Made by a program: the position numbers and the translations under genes
The notes under the pieces: generated by a model
Told to the model about the DNA's origin: nothing
Seen by the model: only the letters and a program-made list of their open reading frames with translations
The model's database searches: none
In this document: in pieces, positions 1 to 5,293 of the stretch
How the letters are laid out: each line of letters begins with the position of its first letter
Numbering within the stretch: the first letter of the stretch is position 1
NCBI GenBank assembly: GCA_900551365.1
Contig: URVZ01000109.1
Location: forward strand, 1-5,316
Length of the DNA: 5,316 nt
Origin: an uncultured Collinsella sp.
GTDB taxonomy: Bacteria > Actinomycetota > Coriobacteriia > Coriobacteriales > Coriobacteriaceae
Direction: 5' to 3'

Positions 1-78
1 GGCCCTTGCGGCCTAGTCGCTATTTAGGGCGTCCAAGATTTGGGGCGCGGTTCACCACACGGGTGACGGGCTTTTCCG

Positions 79-555
79 CTACCAGCCGCGTGCTTCCTCC
101 GCACGTACGAGCTGACGAGCCTCGATCTGGCGAATCATATCGATGCGTCGCTGGTGACGGCCGCCCTCGAACTCGCCGGTGAGCCAGGCGTCGACAATCA
201 TTTTGGCCAGCTCGATGCCTACCACACGAGCACCAAATGCGAGCATGTTGGTGTTGTTGTGCTCGCGCGACAGGCGAGCGGAATACGGCTCAGAGCAGGT
301 GCAGCAACGGATACCGCGCACCTTGTTGGCGGCAAGCGAGATGCCCACACCCGTACCGCAGATAACGATACCGCGATCAACCTCGCCGGACATGACAGCG
401 TCCGCCACGGCCTCACCCGCGATGGGATAGTCAAAGCGCTCGGTGCTGTCCGTACCGAAGTTCACGACTTCGTAGCCGTACTTCTCCTGGATATACGCCG
501 TGATGGCTTCCTTGTACTCGACTGCGACGTGGTCGTTTCCAATACCGATCTTCAA
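79..555 (-). CDS. rpiB: RpiB/LacAB-type sugar-phosphate isomerase (ribose-5-P / allose-6-P isomerase)
   Basis: A 158-residue cytoplasmic aldose-ketose isomerase, close to the usual RpiB length of about 150. Family motifs are all present: GNDHV at the N-terminus (D8, H9), the catalytic-cysteine loop ICGTGVGIS with C66, CSEPYSARLSREHN with the ring-opening H99, NMLAFGARVVG, and the phosphate-binding tail GGRHQRR (R133, R137). C66 and H99 match E. coli RpiB numbering as I recall it. E. coli RpiB isomerises ribose-5-phosphate/ribulose-5-phosphate and also D-allose-6-phosphate/D-allulose-6-phosphate. Beside an AlsE-like epimerase and a PTS, the allose-6-phosphate role is the likelier one here (inference). 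The start is TTG, chosen because the conserved sequence MKIGIGNDH begins there and AAGGGG lies 6 nt upstream; there is no in-frame ATG nearby. It follows the epimerase gene by 72 bp on the same strand and is probably co-transcribed. No clear terminator is visible in the 78 bp that follow it. Confidence 0.93.
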   Translation of the reverse strand: MKIGIGNDHVAVEYKEAITAYIQEKYGYEVVNFGTDSTERFDYPIAGEAVADAVMSGEVDRGIVICGTGVGISLAANKVRGIRCCTCSEPYSARLSREHNNTNMLAFGARVVGIELAKMIVDAWLTGEFEGGRHQRRIDMIRQIEARQLVRAEEARGW

Positions 556-627
556 AAGAGACCCCTTTCCATAAGAACCATTCGCGCATGCCGCGCGCTC
601 AATCCGTCCTAATTCGCCGTTCCGCTT

Positions 628-1281
628 CTAATACACCTCGCCGGCGCGCAAACGGCGCAGACACTCCTCGTAACCAGCGTCCTTGCCAAACAGCGCACTG
701 GTGCCCAGGATAAATCCGTCCGCGCCAATGGCGGACAGGTCGCGCACGCGCTCGGGCGAGCAGGCGCCGTCGATCATGAGCTTGAAGCCAAAGCGCTCCT
801 TCAGCGCGGCAAGGCGACGCACCTTGTCGTTCGTGAACTCGATAAAGCTCTGACCGGCAAAACCCGGATTCACCGTCATGACCATCACGTAATCGCAGAG
901 GTTCAACATCTCCTCGATCTCGGAGATAGAGGTGTCGGGGTTCACGGCGATACCGGCGCTCTTGCCGAGGGACTTAATCGCGGCGAGTGTCTTGACCACG
1001 TAACGCTCGGACTCCGGATGGATATAGATGATGTCCGCGCCGGCGGAGGCGAAAAGTTCAACCTTGCTGGCAGGATTCTCGACCATAAGGTGCACGTCGA
1101 CGAGCTTGTTGGTGGCAGCTCGCACGGCCTTGATGTCTTCGAGACCCATGGCGAAATTGGGAACGAAACTGCCGTCCATCACGTCGCAATGGAAGATGTC
1201 GATGCCGGCGGCGTCGAGATCCTCGACGGTCGCACGCAGATTGCCGTAGTCGGCGCACATGAGACTGGGGCAGAGCAGCAT
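628..1281 (-). CDS. rpe: Ribulose-phosphate 3-epimerase family, D-allulose-6-phosphate 3-epimerase (AlsE)-like
   Basis: A 217-residue (beta/alpha)8-barrel epimerase of the Rpe family, full length and cytoplasmic. The visible active-site pattern is CPSLMCAD at the N-terminus, FHCDVMDGSFVPN with metal ligands H31 and D33, VDVHLMVENP with H64, MTVNPGFAGQSF as the phosphate/active-site loop, LMIDGACS with D171, and ILGTSALFG as the phosphate-binding end. Several of these match E. coli AlsE better than E. coli Rpe, as I recall both: SLMC rather than SILS, FAGQ rather than FGGQ, DGxC rather than DGGV, and GTSxLF rather than GSAIF. I therefore favour D-allulose-6-phosphate to fructose-6-phosphate epimerisation over the pentose-phosphate reaction, though the two cannot be separated by eye. 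The ATG at 1281 is well supported by AAGGAG 6 nt upstream. The gene has its own promoter/operator region (1282-1372) and is the first gene of a unit with rpiB. Confidence 0.92.
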   Translation of the reverse strand: MLLCPSLMCADYGNLRATVEDLDAAGIDIFHCDVMDGSFVPNFAMGLEDIKAVRAATNKLVDVHLMVENPASKVELFASAGADIIYIHPESERYVVKTLAAIKSLGKSAGIAVNPDTSISEIEEMLNLCDYVMVMTVNPGFAGQSFIEFTNDKVRRLAALKERFGFKLMIDGACSPERVRDLSAIGADGFILGTSALFGKDAGYEECLRRLRAGEVY

Positions 1282-1291
1282 AGTGAACTCC

Positions 1292-1319
1292 TTATCTGCT
1301 CGGTGATTATCTACTCGGT
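1292..1319. repeat. 13-bp tandem direct repeat in the epimerase leader
   Basis: TTATCTGCTCGGT (1292-1304) and TTATCTACTCGGT (1307-1319) differ at one base and have a 15 bp period. They lie between the candidate start of transcription and the ribosome binding site; the first copy runs into the Shine-Dalgarno AAGGAG on the minus strand. TTATCTAC appears a third time at 1340-1347. Confidence 0.7.
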
Positions 1320-1336
1320 GGTAATTAATCGTTTAA
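1306..1336 (-). promoter_or_regulatory. Candidate promoter of the epimerase-rpiB unit
   Basis: On the minus strand GATAAT (1306-1311) matches the -10 consensus at 5 of 6 positions and lies within TAGATAATC. The best -35 (TTAAAC, 1331-1336) is weak and 19 nt away, and it falls inside the operator-like repeat at 1324-1338. A regulator bound there would overlap the polymerase site. Transcription would begin about 20 nt upstream of the ATG. A related GATAAA (1339-1344) has the same relation to the second operator copy. Confidence 0.4.
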
Positions 1337-1338
1337 CC
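1324..1338. promoter_or_regulatory. Operator-like site O1 before the epimerase gene
   Basis: ATTAATCGTTTAACC. The core TTAATCGTTTAA is a near-perfect dyad around a central CG (one mismatched pair), the layout usual for LacI/GalR-family operators. It lies 43 bp upstream of the epimerase start and overlaps the candidate -35. An identical 15-mer occurs at 1358-1372, and similar sites at 2397-2410 and 5055-5070. Confidence 0.6.
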
Positions 1339-1357
1339 TTTATCTACAGTCTGGCTG

Positions 1358-1372
1358 ATTAATCGTTTAACC
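1358..1372. promoter_or_regulatory. Operator-like site O2 before the epimerase gene
   Basis: An exact copy of the 15-mer ATTAATCGTTTAACC, 34 bp from the first copy (roughly three helical turns), so two dimers could bind near each other. It is part of an imperfect duplication that also includes TTATCTAC (1307-1314 and 1340-1347). Confidence 0.6.
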
Positions 1373-1480
1373 ACGTTGTTAACCTGCAGGCTTTTCCAGA
1401 TTCACAACGTTGCCATATTTGCCTATCTAGCTGGTATCATGCAGGAGCCCGCACCACGAAACGCTGTCGTATTCCCTAGG

Positions 1481-1499
1481 AAGAAATCCCGCTACGCGG
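1481..1499 (-). terminator. Weak terminator candidate after deoR
   Basis: On the minus strand a short stem CCGC-GTA-GCGG (1489-1499) is followed by GATTTCTT. It lies about 50 nt past the DeoR stop codon. The stem is only 4-5 bp and the T-run is broken, so this is weak evidence of transcription ending between deoR and the epimerase unit. Confidence 0.25.
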
Positions 1500-1546
1500 A
1501 CAGCAGCAGCCAGGGGCCGCAATCCGCAGACCTGAGCCCGGACCCC

Positions 1547-2290
1547 CTACGCTCCAGGCGTGATCAGGCGCGCGCACTGGGCGATCTTCTCGTCATAGGA
1601 CTCCGCGATAATCGACACACCATCGAACCCAAACGCGCGAACATTCGAGAACTGATGGAACTTCGAGCTGTCGCACAGCACGTACGCCTTATTCGAATTC
1701 TCGCGCACGATGCGCTTCTTCGCCGCCTCAACGTAGGAGGGCGTCATGACGCCGCGGTCCTCGTCAATCGCGTTGGTCCCGATAAACGCCTTATCGAAGT
1801 ACAGATCGCGCAGGATCGATTCGGTCATAGAACCGCAGAACGAGGAGTTCACATAGTTGAACTCGCCACCCACCACGATGAGCTGGGCGCGCGTCTCGAT
1901 CTTAATCAGGCACGCCGAGGCATCCGTCGTGTAAATTGTCACGTCGCGGTCGAGCAGCAGACGCAGCAGCGCCGTGCAGGTGGAACCCGAGTCCAAGTAG
2001 AGCGTGTCCCCGTCCTCAACAAAACGCAAGGCGACTTGGGCAATCTGTTCCTTCTCACTCCCGTGTAGGCCCGAACGCGTCGAGATACTCACCTCGTGGA
2101 CAGCCGAGAGGAGCCTCACCGCGCCGCCCGAAAGATGCTCAACCTTGCCAAGCGCCTCCAGCTCCTTGAGGTCGCGACGTAGCGTCGAAATAGAGACGCC
2201 CGACAGCTCCTCCTGCAGCTCGGAAATCCTCGCGAGGCCCGACTTCTGCAGGCACTCTACAATTCGCTCCTGGCGCTCATACGGAATCAT
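1547..2290 (-). CDS. DeoR-family transcriptional regulator
   Basis: A 247-residue regulator of typical DeoR/GlpR size. Residues 1-60 are the N-terminal winged helix-turn-helix: MIPYERQERI opening, recognition region around residues 19-43 with SISTLRRDLKELE, and wing KVEHLSGGAVRL. Residues 75-235 are the DeoR C-terminal sensor domain, with YLDSGSTC (98-105), GGEFN (141-145), FIGTNAID (169-176) and YVLCDSSKF (203-211). This domain normally binds a phosphorylated sugar, so an intermediate of the local pathway is a plausible inducer (inference). I place the start at 2290 because the protein begins there like its family and GGAGAGG lies 8 nt upstream. The reading frame is open for 104 codons further, into the end of the PTS gene, but that stretch looks non-coding; a second ATG at 2332 has only weak GAAAAG before it. 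An operator-like site (2397-2410) and a dyad (2417-2437) upstream suggest autoregulation. Confidence 0.93.
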   Translation of the reverse strand: MIPYERQERIVECLQKSGLARISELQEELSGVSISTLRRDLKELEALGKVEHLSGGAVRLLSAVHEVSISTRSGLHGSEKEQIAQVALRFVEDGDTLYLDSGSTCTALLRLLLDRDVTIYTTDASACLIKIETRAQLIVVGGEFNYVNSSFCGSMTESILRDLYFDKAFIGTNAIDEDRGVMTPSYVEAAKKRIVRENSNKAYVLCDSSKFHQFSNVRAFGFDGVSIIAESYDEKIAQCARLITPGA

Positions 2291-2396
2291 ATTGGGAACC
2301 TCTCCAAACCACTCTGCTTCACGCTCGTTCATTTCTTTTCGAAAAGTGTAACGCACAAGCAGAATAGCGGCCGCCACCTGTTGCGATGACGACCGC

Positions 2397-2410
2397 TTAA
2401 TCGATTGACC
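2397..2410. promoter_or_regulatory. Operator-like site before deoR
   Basis: TTAATCGATTGACC matches 12 of 14 positions of the two sites before the epimerase gene. The core TTAATCGATTGA has one mismatched pair around the central CG. It sits 107 bp upstream of the deoR start, in non-coding DNA. The shared sequence suggests that one regulator controls both promoters. Confidence 0.5.
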
Positions 2411-2416
2411 TACCCT

Positions 2417-2437
2417 CTCGTTCACAATTTGAACGAG
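2417..2437. repeat. 7-bp perfect inverted repeat in the deoR leader
   Basis: CTCGTTC (2417-2423) and GAACGAG (2431-2437) are exact inverse complements separated by 7 bp (ACAATTT). With 14 bp between half-site centres it could be a regulator operator, or a hairpin in the RNA. It lies 7 bp from the CG-centred site at 2397-2410. No second copy was seen in the window. Confidence 0.55.
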
Positions 2438-2448
2438 GTTGACACACC

Positions 2449-2480
2449 TCGCGTAAGCGCGACGCTCTTCAAGCGAAGAG
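2449..2480 (-). other. Two adjacent hairpins downstream of the PTS gene
   Basis: In the minus-strand RNA, CTCTTC-GCTT-GAAGAG (2465-2480, 6 bp stem) is followed immediately by TCGCG-CTTA-CGCGA (2449-2462, 5 bp stem). They begin 34 nt after the PTS stop. Neither is followed by a T-run, so they are not standard intrinsic terminators; they could protect the 3' end of the upstream message or mark a processing point. Confidence 0.35.
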
Positions 2481-2514
2481 AACGACCCTAGGAGAGGCGG
2501 CGCATCCGGGGCTC

Positions 2515-3891
2515 TTAGGCGAGCTGATCCTCCTTGCCGGTGAAGGCGAAGGCAAGAACACCGGCCACGACGGCGGAAATGAGCATGCCGACCATAGCCC
2601 AAGCGAAGTTCATGGGGTCGGAACTCACGAAAGCCGGGAACGTAGTGACGGAACCGAAGGTGAACGCAGTGGTGACGACCTTCATGATACCGAGGAACGC
2701 GCCGCCGACGGCACCGCCGATGATCTGCGCAAGCCAGACCTTCTTGTTCTTCACGAGCATACCGAACAGCGTGGGCTCGATGATGGCGGACAGGGCGATC
2801 GATACGACACCGGTCATCGCGAAGCTCTTGAGCTTCTGGTCGCGGGCCTTGAGGAACACGCCGAAGGCGCAGCCGATAACGGCGAAGTTGCAGGCGAAGG
2901 TGAAGGGGCAGATGTAGTCGAAGCCGTTCTGAGCGATGTTGTTGATCATGATGGGGTTCACGGCCCAGTGGATGCCCATGGACACCAGCACGGACCAGCC
3001 GCCGCCAACCAGCACGCCGGCGAACACGGAGCTGCGCTCGATCAGCCAGTTGACCACGAAGGCGATGGCCTCACCAGCGTAGACGCCCAGGGGACCGATG
3101 ACGAGCATGGTGAGCGGAACCATAACGATCAGGGAGATGGCGGGCAGCACGACGAGCTTGAGCATCTCGGAAACGTGCTCATCGAGCCACTTGTACAGGT
3201 ACGAGTAGACCCAGACAGACAAGATGGCAGGGATAACCGTGGAGTTGTAGTTCATGAGAACCACGGGGATGCCGAAGAAGTCCGTCATGGCGCCGTTGCC
3301 CGCGTCGCCCATGAGGGCGATGAAGTCCGGGTAGAGCAGGCACGCGCCGAGCAGCGCCGACAGGTACGGGCTCGCGCCGAAGCGCTTGCCGGCGGAGAAG
3401 CCGAGCAGCACGGGCAGGAAGTAGAACACGCTCATGGCCAGGGTGTACAGGATGGTGTAGGTACCCGTGCCCTCAGCGATGATGCCGAGCTGGGCGGCCA
3501 GGATAACGAAGCCGCGCAGGATACCGGAGCCGGCCATGGCGGGCAGCAGCGGGGCAAAGATGCCGGAGATCGCGGAGAAGACTTGGCTGACGATGCTCTC
3601 GCCCTCGTCCTTGGTAGCAGCGGAGATTTCCACGCCCGAACCCTTGACCAGCGGCTCAAACTTCTCGTACAGCTTCGGGACCTCAGTGCCGATGAGAACC
3701 TGGTACTGACCGGCCTTGTTCAGCGTGTTCACAACGCCTTCGACTTCCTTGACCGCAGCGTCGTCGCAAGCCGCGTCGTCTTTGAGATTGAGGCGCAGGC
3801 GCGTCGCGCAGTGCGTCATGCCCGAGATGTTCTCGGGACCACCGACGGCGTCCAGAATCCCCTGAGCCATCGCGTTCCAGTCGCGTTTCAT
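2515..3891 (-). CDS. PTS EIIBC permease, glucose superfamily, beta-glucoside-type
   Basis: A 458-residue membrane transporter that takes up a sugar and phosphorylates it using PEP-derived phosphate. Residues 1-85 form the EIIB domain, with the phosphorylated cysteine C28 in MTHCATRLRL. Residues from about 100 to 450 form a hydrophobic multi-span EIIC domain with PAMAGSGILRG, LPVLLGFSAGKRFG, VLMNYNSTVIPAI, GIHWAVNPIMINNIAQNG and the conserved IIEPTLFG around E372. This pattern is that of the beta-glucoside/sucrose/trehalose group. There is no EIIA domain: the protein ends at TGKEDQLA just after the last membrane segment, so phosphate must come from an EIIA encoded elsewhere. The ATG is 3 nt after the stop of the upstream isomerase/epimerase gene, and its Shine-Dalgarno (GGGGAGG, 6 nt spacing) is formed by that gene's last codons, so the two are probably translationally coupled. 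The substrate is not readable from sequence; context suggests D-allose, D-allulose or a related hexose. Confidence 0.93.
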   Translation of the reverse strand: MKRDWNAMAQGILDAVGGPENISGMTHCATRLRLNLKDDAACDDAAVKEVEGVVNTLNKAGQYQVLIGTEVPKLYEKFEPLVKGSGVEISAATKDEGESIVSQVFSAISGIFAPLLPAMAGSGILRGFVILAAQLGIIAEGTGTYTILYTLAMSVFYFLPVLLGFSAGKRFGASPYLSALLGACLLYPDFIALMGDAGNGAMTDFFGIPVVLMNYNSTVIPAILSVWVYSYLYKWLDEHVSEMLKLVVLPAISLIVMVPLTMLVIGPLGVYAGEAIAFVVNWLIERSSVFAGVLVGGGWSVLVSMGIHWAVNPIMINNIAQNGFDYICPFTFACNFAVIGCAFGVFLKARDQKLKSFAMTGVVSIALSAIIEPTLFGMLVKNKKVWLAQIIGGAVGGAFLGIMKVVTTAFTFGSVTTFPAFVSSDPMNFAWAMVGMLISAVVAGVLAFAFTGKEDQLA

Positions 3892-3894
3892 TGG

Positions 3895-4833
3895 TTACCT
3901 CCCCATTGCGCAGAAGAGCTCGCGGACAAGCTCGGCTGCCTTAATCGCGTCGTTTGCATCGATAACGGATTGGATCTTCTCCATGCTTACGGCCTCGATG
4001 GCGTCGTTGAGCAGATGGATCATCTGGTCGTTCTGTGCAGCCTCGCCGGCAGCGGGCTCGATGACCGGGAACGTGTCGAAGTAGATTGCGCTGTCGTAAC
4101 CGTGCTTCTTCACGTAGTAGAGGAACTCGAGGGTCTTCACCGGCGTGGACGTACCAATCATAAGGCCATCGTCGAAGCGACCGTTGCCGTCGTTTAGGTG
4201 AATGCCGTAGAGCTTGCCCTCGCGGCCGAACAGGTCGGCGGCCATGGCAGGGTTCTCGTGCTTCATGAGCATGTGGCAGTAATCCAGCGTGACGCCCAGG
4301 TTCGGGCGGTCTGCAGCGTTGAGAATCATGCCGGTCATACCCATGGAGTCGATGAACGCGTACGCGCGCTCCTCGTAGGGTTTGTACTCAATCGAGATCT
4401 TGAGGTCGGGCGCGTAGTCGCAAACCTTCTGGAATGCGGCTACGAGCTGGTCGAAGACGCGAGCGTAGGCGATCTGGAAGCTGTAGTCAAAGCCGTCGTG
4501 GCCGAGCCAGATGGTCACCGTGTTGCCACCGGCAGTGCGGCAGTAGTCGCACGCCTCGTAGCAGAGCTCAAGGGCTTCCGCGGCAAGGGCATCATCGGCA
4601 TTGCCCAGGTCACCGTTGAGGAAGGCGTTGCGGAAGCGCAGCGCGCAGCCGTTCAGCTGCAGGTCGTGAGCTGCGAGCTTGGCGGCCATGTCCTCAGCCG
4701 TGACACCTGCGCAGTGCTCGGGGTAGTTGAGGTCGACGTGCGTGAGGCCCACGCTCTGGAACTCCGCGAACACGCGATCAAGATTCTTGTCGCCATCGCG
4801 AAAATAGGAGTTGATACGAGTTGCAAGCTTCAT
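3895..4833 (-). CDS. TIM-barrel sugar isomerase/epimerase (xylose isomerase-like), function unassigned
   Basis: A 312-residue soluble protein of the xylose isomerase-like/AP-endonuclease-2 TIM-barrel superfamily. Likely divalent-metal ligands line up along the strands: E149 in ISIEYKPYEER, D184 and H187 in TLDYCHMLM, H212 and D215 in GIHLNDGNGRFDDG, and D253 in IYFDTFPV. TIWLGHDG at 107-114 and the EYKPYE, HLND and FDDG segments recall L-rhamnose isomerases of the Pseudomonas stutzeri type more than D-tagatose 3-epimerases, but this comes from memory, not an alignment. It could be an aldose-ketose isomerase or a 3-epimerase acting on a free or phosphorylated sugar. I set the start at 4833 (MKLATRINSYF) with AAGGA 9 nt upstream. 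An in-frame ATG at 4884 would add 17 charged residues with no homology-like character. It is the first gene of a two-gene unit with the PTS permease 3 bp downstream. Confidence 0.85.
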   Translation of the reverse strand: MKLATRINSYFRDGDKNLDRVFAEFQSVGLTHVDLNYPEHCAGVTAEDMAAKLAAHDLQLNGCALRFRNAFLNGDLGNADDALAAEALELCYEACDYCRTAGGNTVTIWLGHDGFDYSFQIAYARVFDQLVAAFQKVCDYAPDLKISIEYKPYEERAYAFIDSMGMTGMILNAADRPNLGVTLDYCHMLMKHENPAMAADLFGREGKLYGIHLNDGNGRFDDGLMIGTSTPVKTLEFLYYVKKHGYDSAIYFDTFPVIEPAAGEAAQNDQMIHLLNDAIEAVSMEKIQSVIDANDAIKAAELVRELFCAMGR

Positions 4834-5002
4834 GCTTCTACGTCCTTTACCTTCGTCCTTGATCGTTTCTGCCCGTTCGAGCACCTGATCTATATCCGTA
4901 ATTCGATAAGGGCCGCCGCCTGCGCGCCGGGGCCTACCCTATGCCATGTAGATTACTGCCACGTAAGTTCATTTTCAATCAGTATTTTTCATTCTATTTC
5001 TC

Positions 5003-5030
5003 ATTGTGTCAGAGTTTTTCACCGTATCAA
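5003..5030 (-). promoter_or_regulatory. Candidate promoter of the isomerase-PTS unit
   Basis: On the minus strand TTGATA (5025-5030, 5 of 6 to the -35 consensus) is 16 nt from CACAAT (5003-5008, 4 of 6 to the -10). This would give a leader of about 160 nt. The surrounding DNA is AT-rich, so other pairs are possible, for instance TTGAAA (4973-4978) with TAATCT (4950-4955). Confidence 0.35.
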
Positions 5031-5054
5031 GCCATCTACCTTGTGGTTTTGCTG

Positions 5055-5070
5055 TTAATCAAGTTTGACC
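5055..5070. promoter_or_regulatory. Split operator-like site upstream of the isomerase-PTS unit
   Basis: TTAATC-AA-GTTTGACC. Read on the minus strand, GGTCAAAC and GATTAA are the same two half-sites as in the other operators, but with TT inserted at the centre. It is intergenic and about 25 bp upstream of the candidate -35. The insertion may weaken or abolish binding, so this is a related sequence and not a sure site. Confidence 0.3.
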
Positions 5071-5230
5071 ATTCTTGAAATTATTTGATTTTATCTGAAC
5101 TAATTTGCCGTTTATCGGTAAAAATCGACCGCTCACGGCTGACGGCGACGCAAGATGGAAGATACTTGCATGAGGAAAAGCACTGAATTCCCAGCGCCGA
5201 TTCGAATGACGCGATTGGTGACGCGAGCGT

Positions 5231-5252
5231 CGACGGCCCGAATCTGCCGTCG
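5231..5252. repeat. 7-bp perfect inverted repeat
   Basis: CGACGGC (5231-5237) and GCCGTCG (5246-5252) pair across an 8 nt loop. It lies 15 bp before the terminator-like hairpin and could be a structured part of an RNA read toward it. Just before it, TGACGCGA occurs twice (5207-5214 and 5219-5226). Confidence 0.45.
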
Positions 5253-5267
5253 GCCCCCACTAATCAG

Positions 5268-5293
5268 AACCACCCTTAAAAAGGGTGGTTTGC
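5268..5293 (+). terminator. Terminator-like hairpin
   Basis: AACCACCCTT (5268-5277) and AAGGGTGGTT (5281-5290) form a perfect 10 bp stem with an AAA loop. On the plus strand it is followed by TGCTCTT, moderately T-rich; on the minus strand by CTGATTAG, which is poorer. It may end a plus-strand transcript, or a minus-strand one entering from the right, and would insulate this cluster from its neighbour. Confidence 0.55.

Noticed and set aside
52..66. Hairpin TCACC/GGTGA after rpiB as a terminator
   Set aside because: The stem is only 5 bp and there is no T-run on the minus strand.
2291..2602. Extended N-terminus for the DeoR protein (start at 2602 or 2332)
   Set aside because: The extra residues do not resemble the family, the frame overlaps the PTS gene end, and the start at 2290 has a good ribosome binding site and the typical family opening.
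2968..4197. Long plus-strand open frame opposite the PTS and isomerase genes
   Set aside because: It is the antisense shadow of two well-supported genes; its His/Asp/Glu/Gly-rich product is a by-product of their codon use.
4834..4884. 17-residue N-terminal extension of the TIM-barrel protein
   Set aside because: A barrel-like N-terminus begins at MKLATRINSYF (4833) with AAGGA upstream; the extension is charged and shows no family-like sequence.
5111..5122. TTTATCGGTAAA as another CG-centred operator
   Set aside because: It is a dyad with a central CG but its arms differ from the shared motif, and such 12-mers arise easily in AT-rich DNA.
5191..5220. tRNA T-loop-like GATTCGAAT
   Set aside because: The flanking bases do not form the 5 bp T-stem and no acceptor or anticodon arm is present.
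5081..5260. Minus-strand 59-codon frame starting at GTG 5260
   Set aside because: Its only ribosome-binding-like sequence is the arm of the terminator hairpin, the product is serine/cysteine-rich without recognisable features, and it enters the AT-rich promoter zone.
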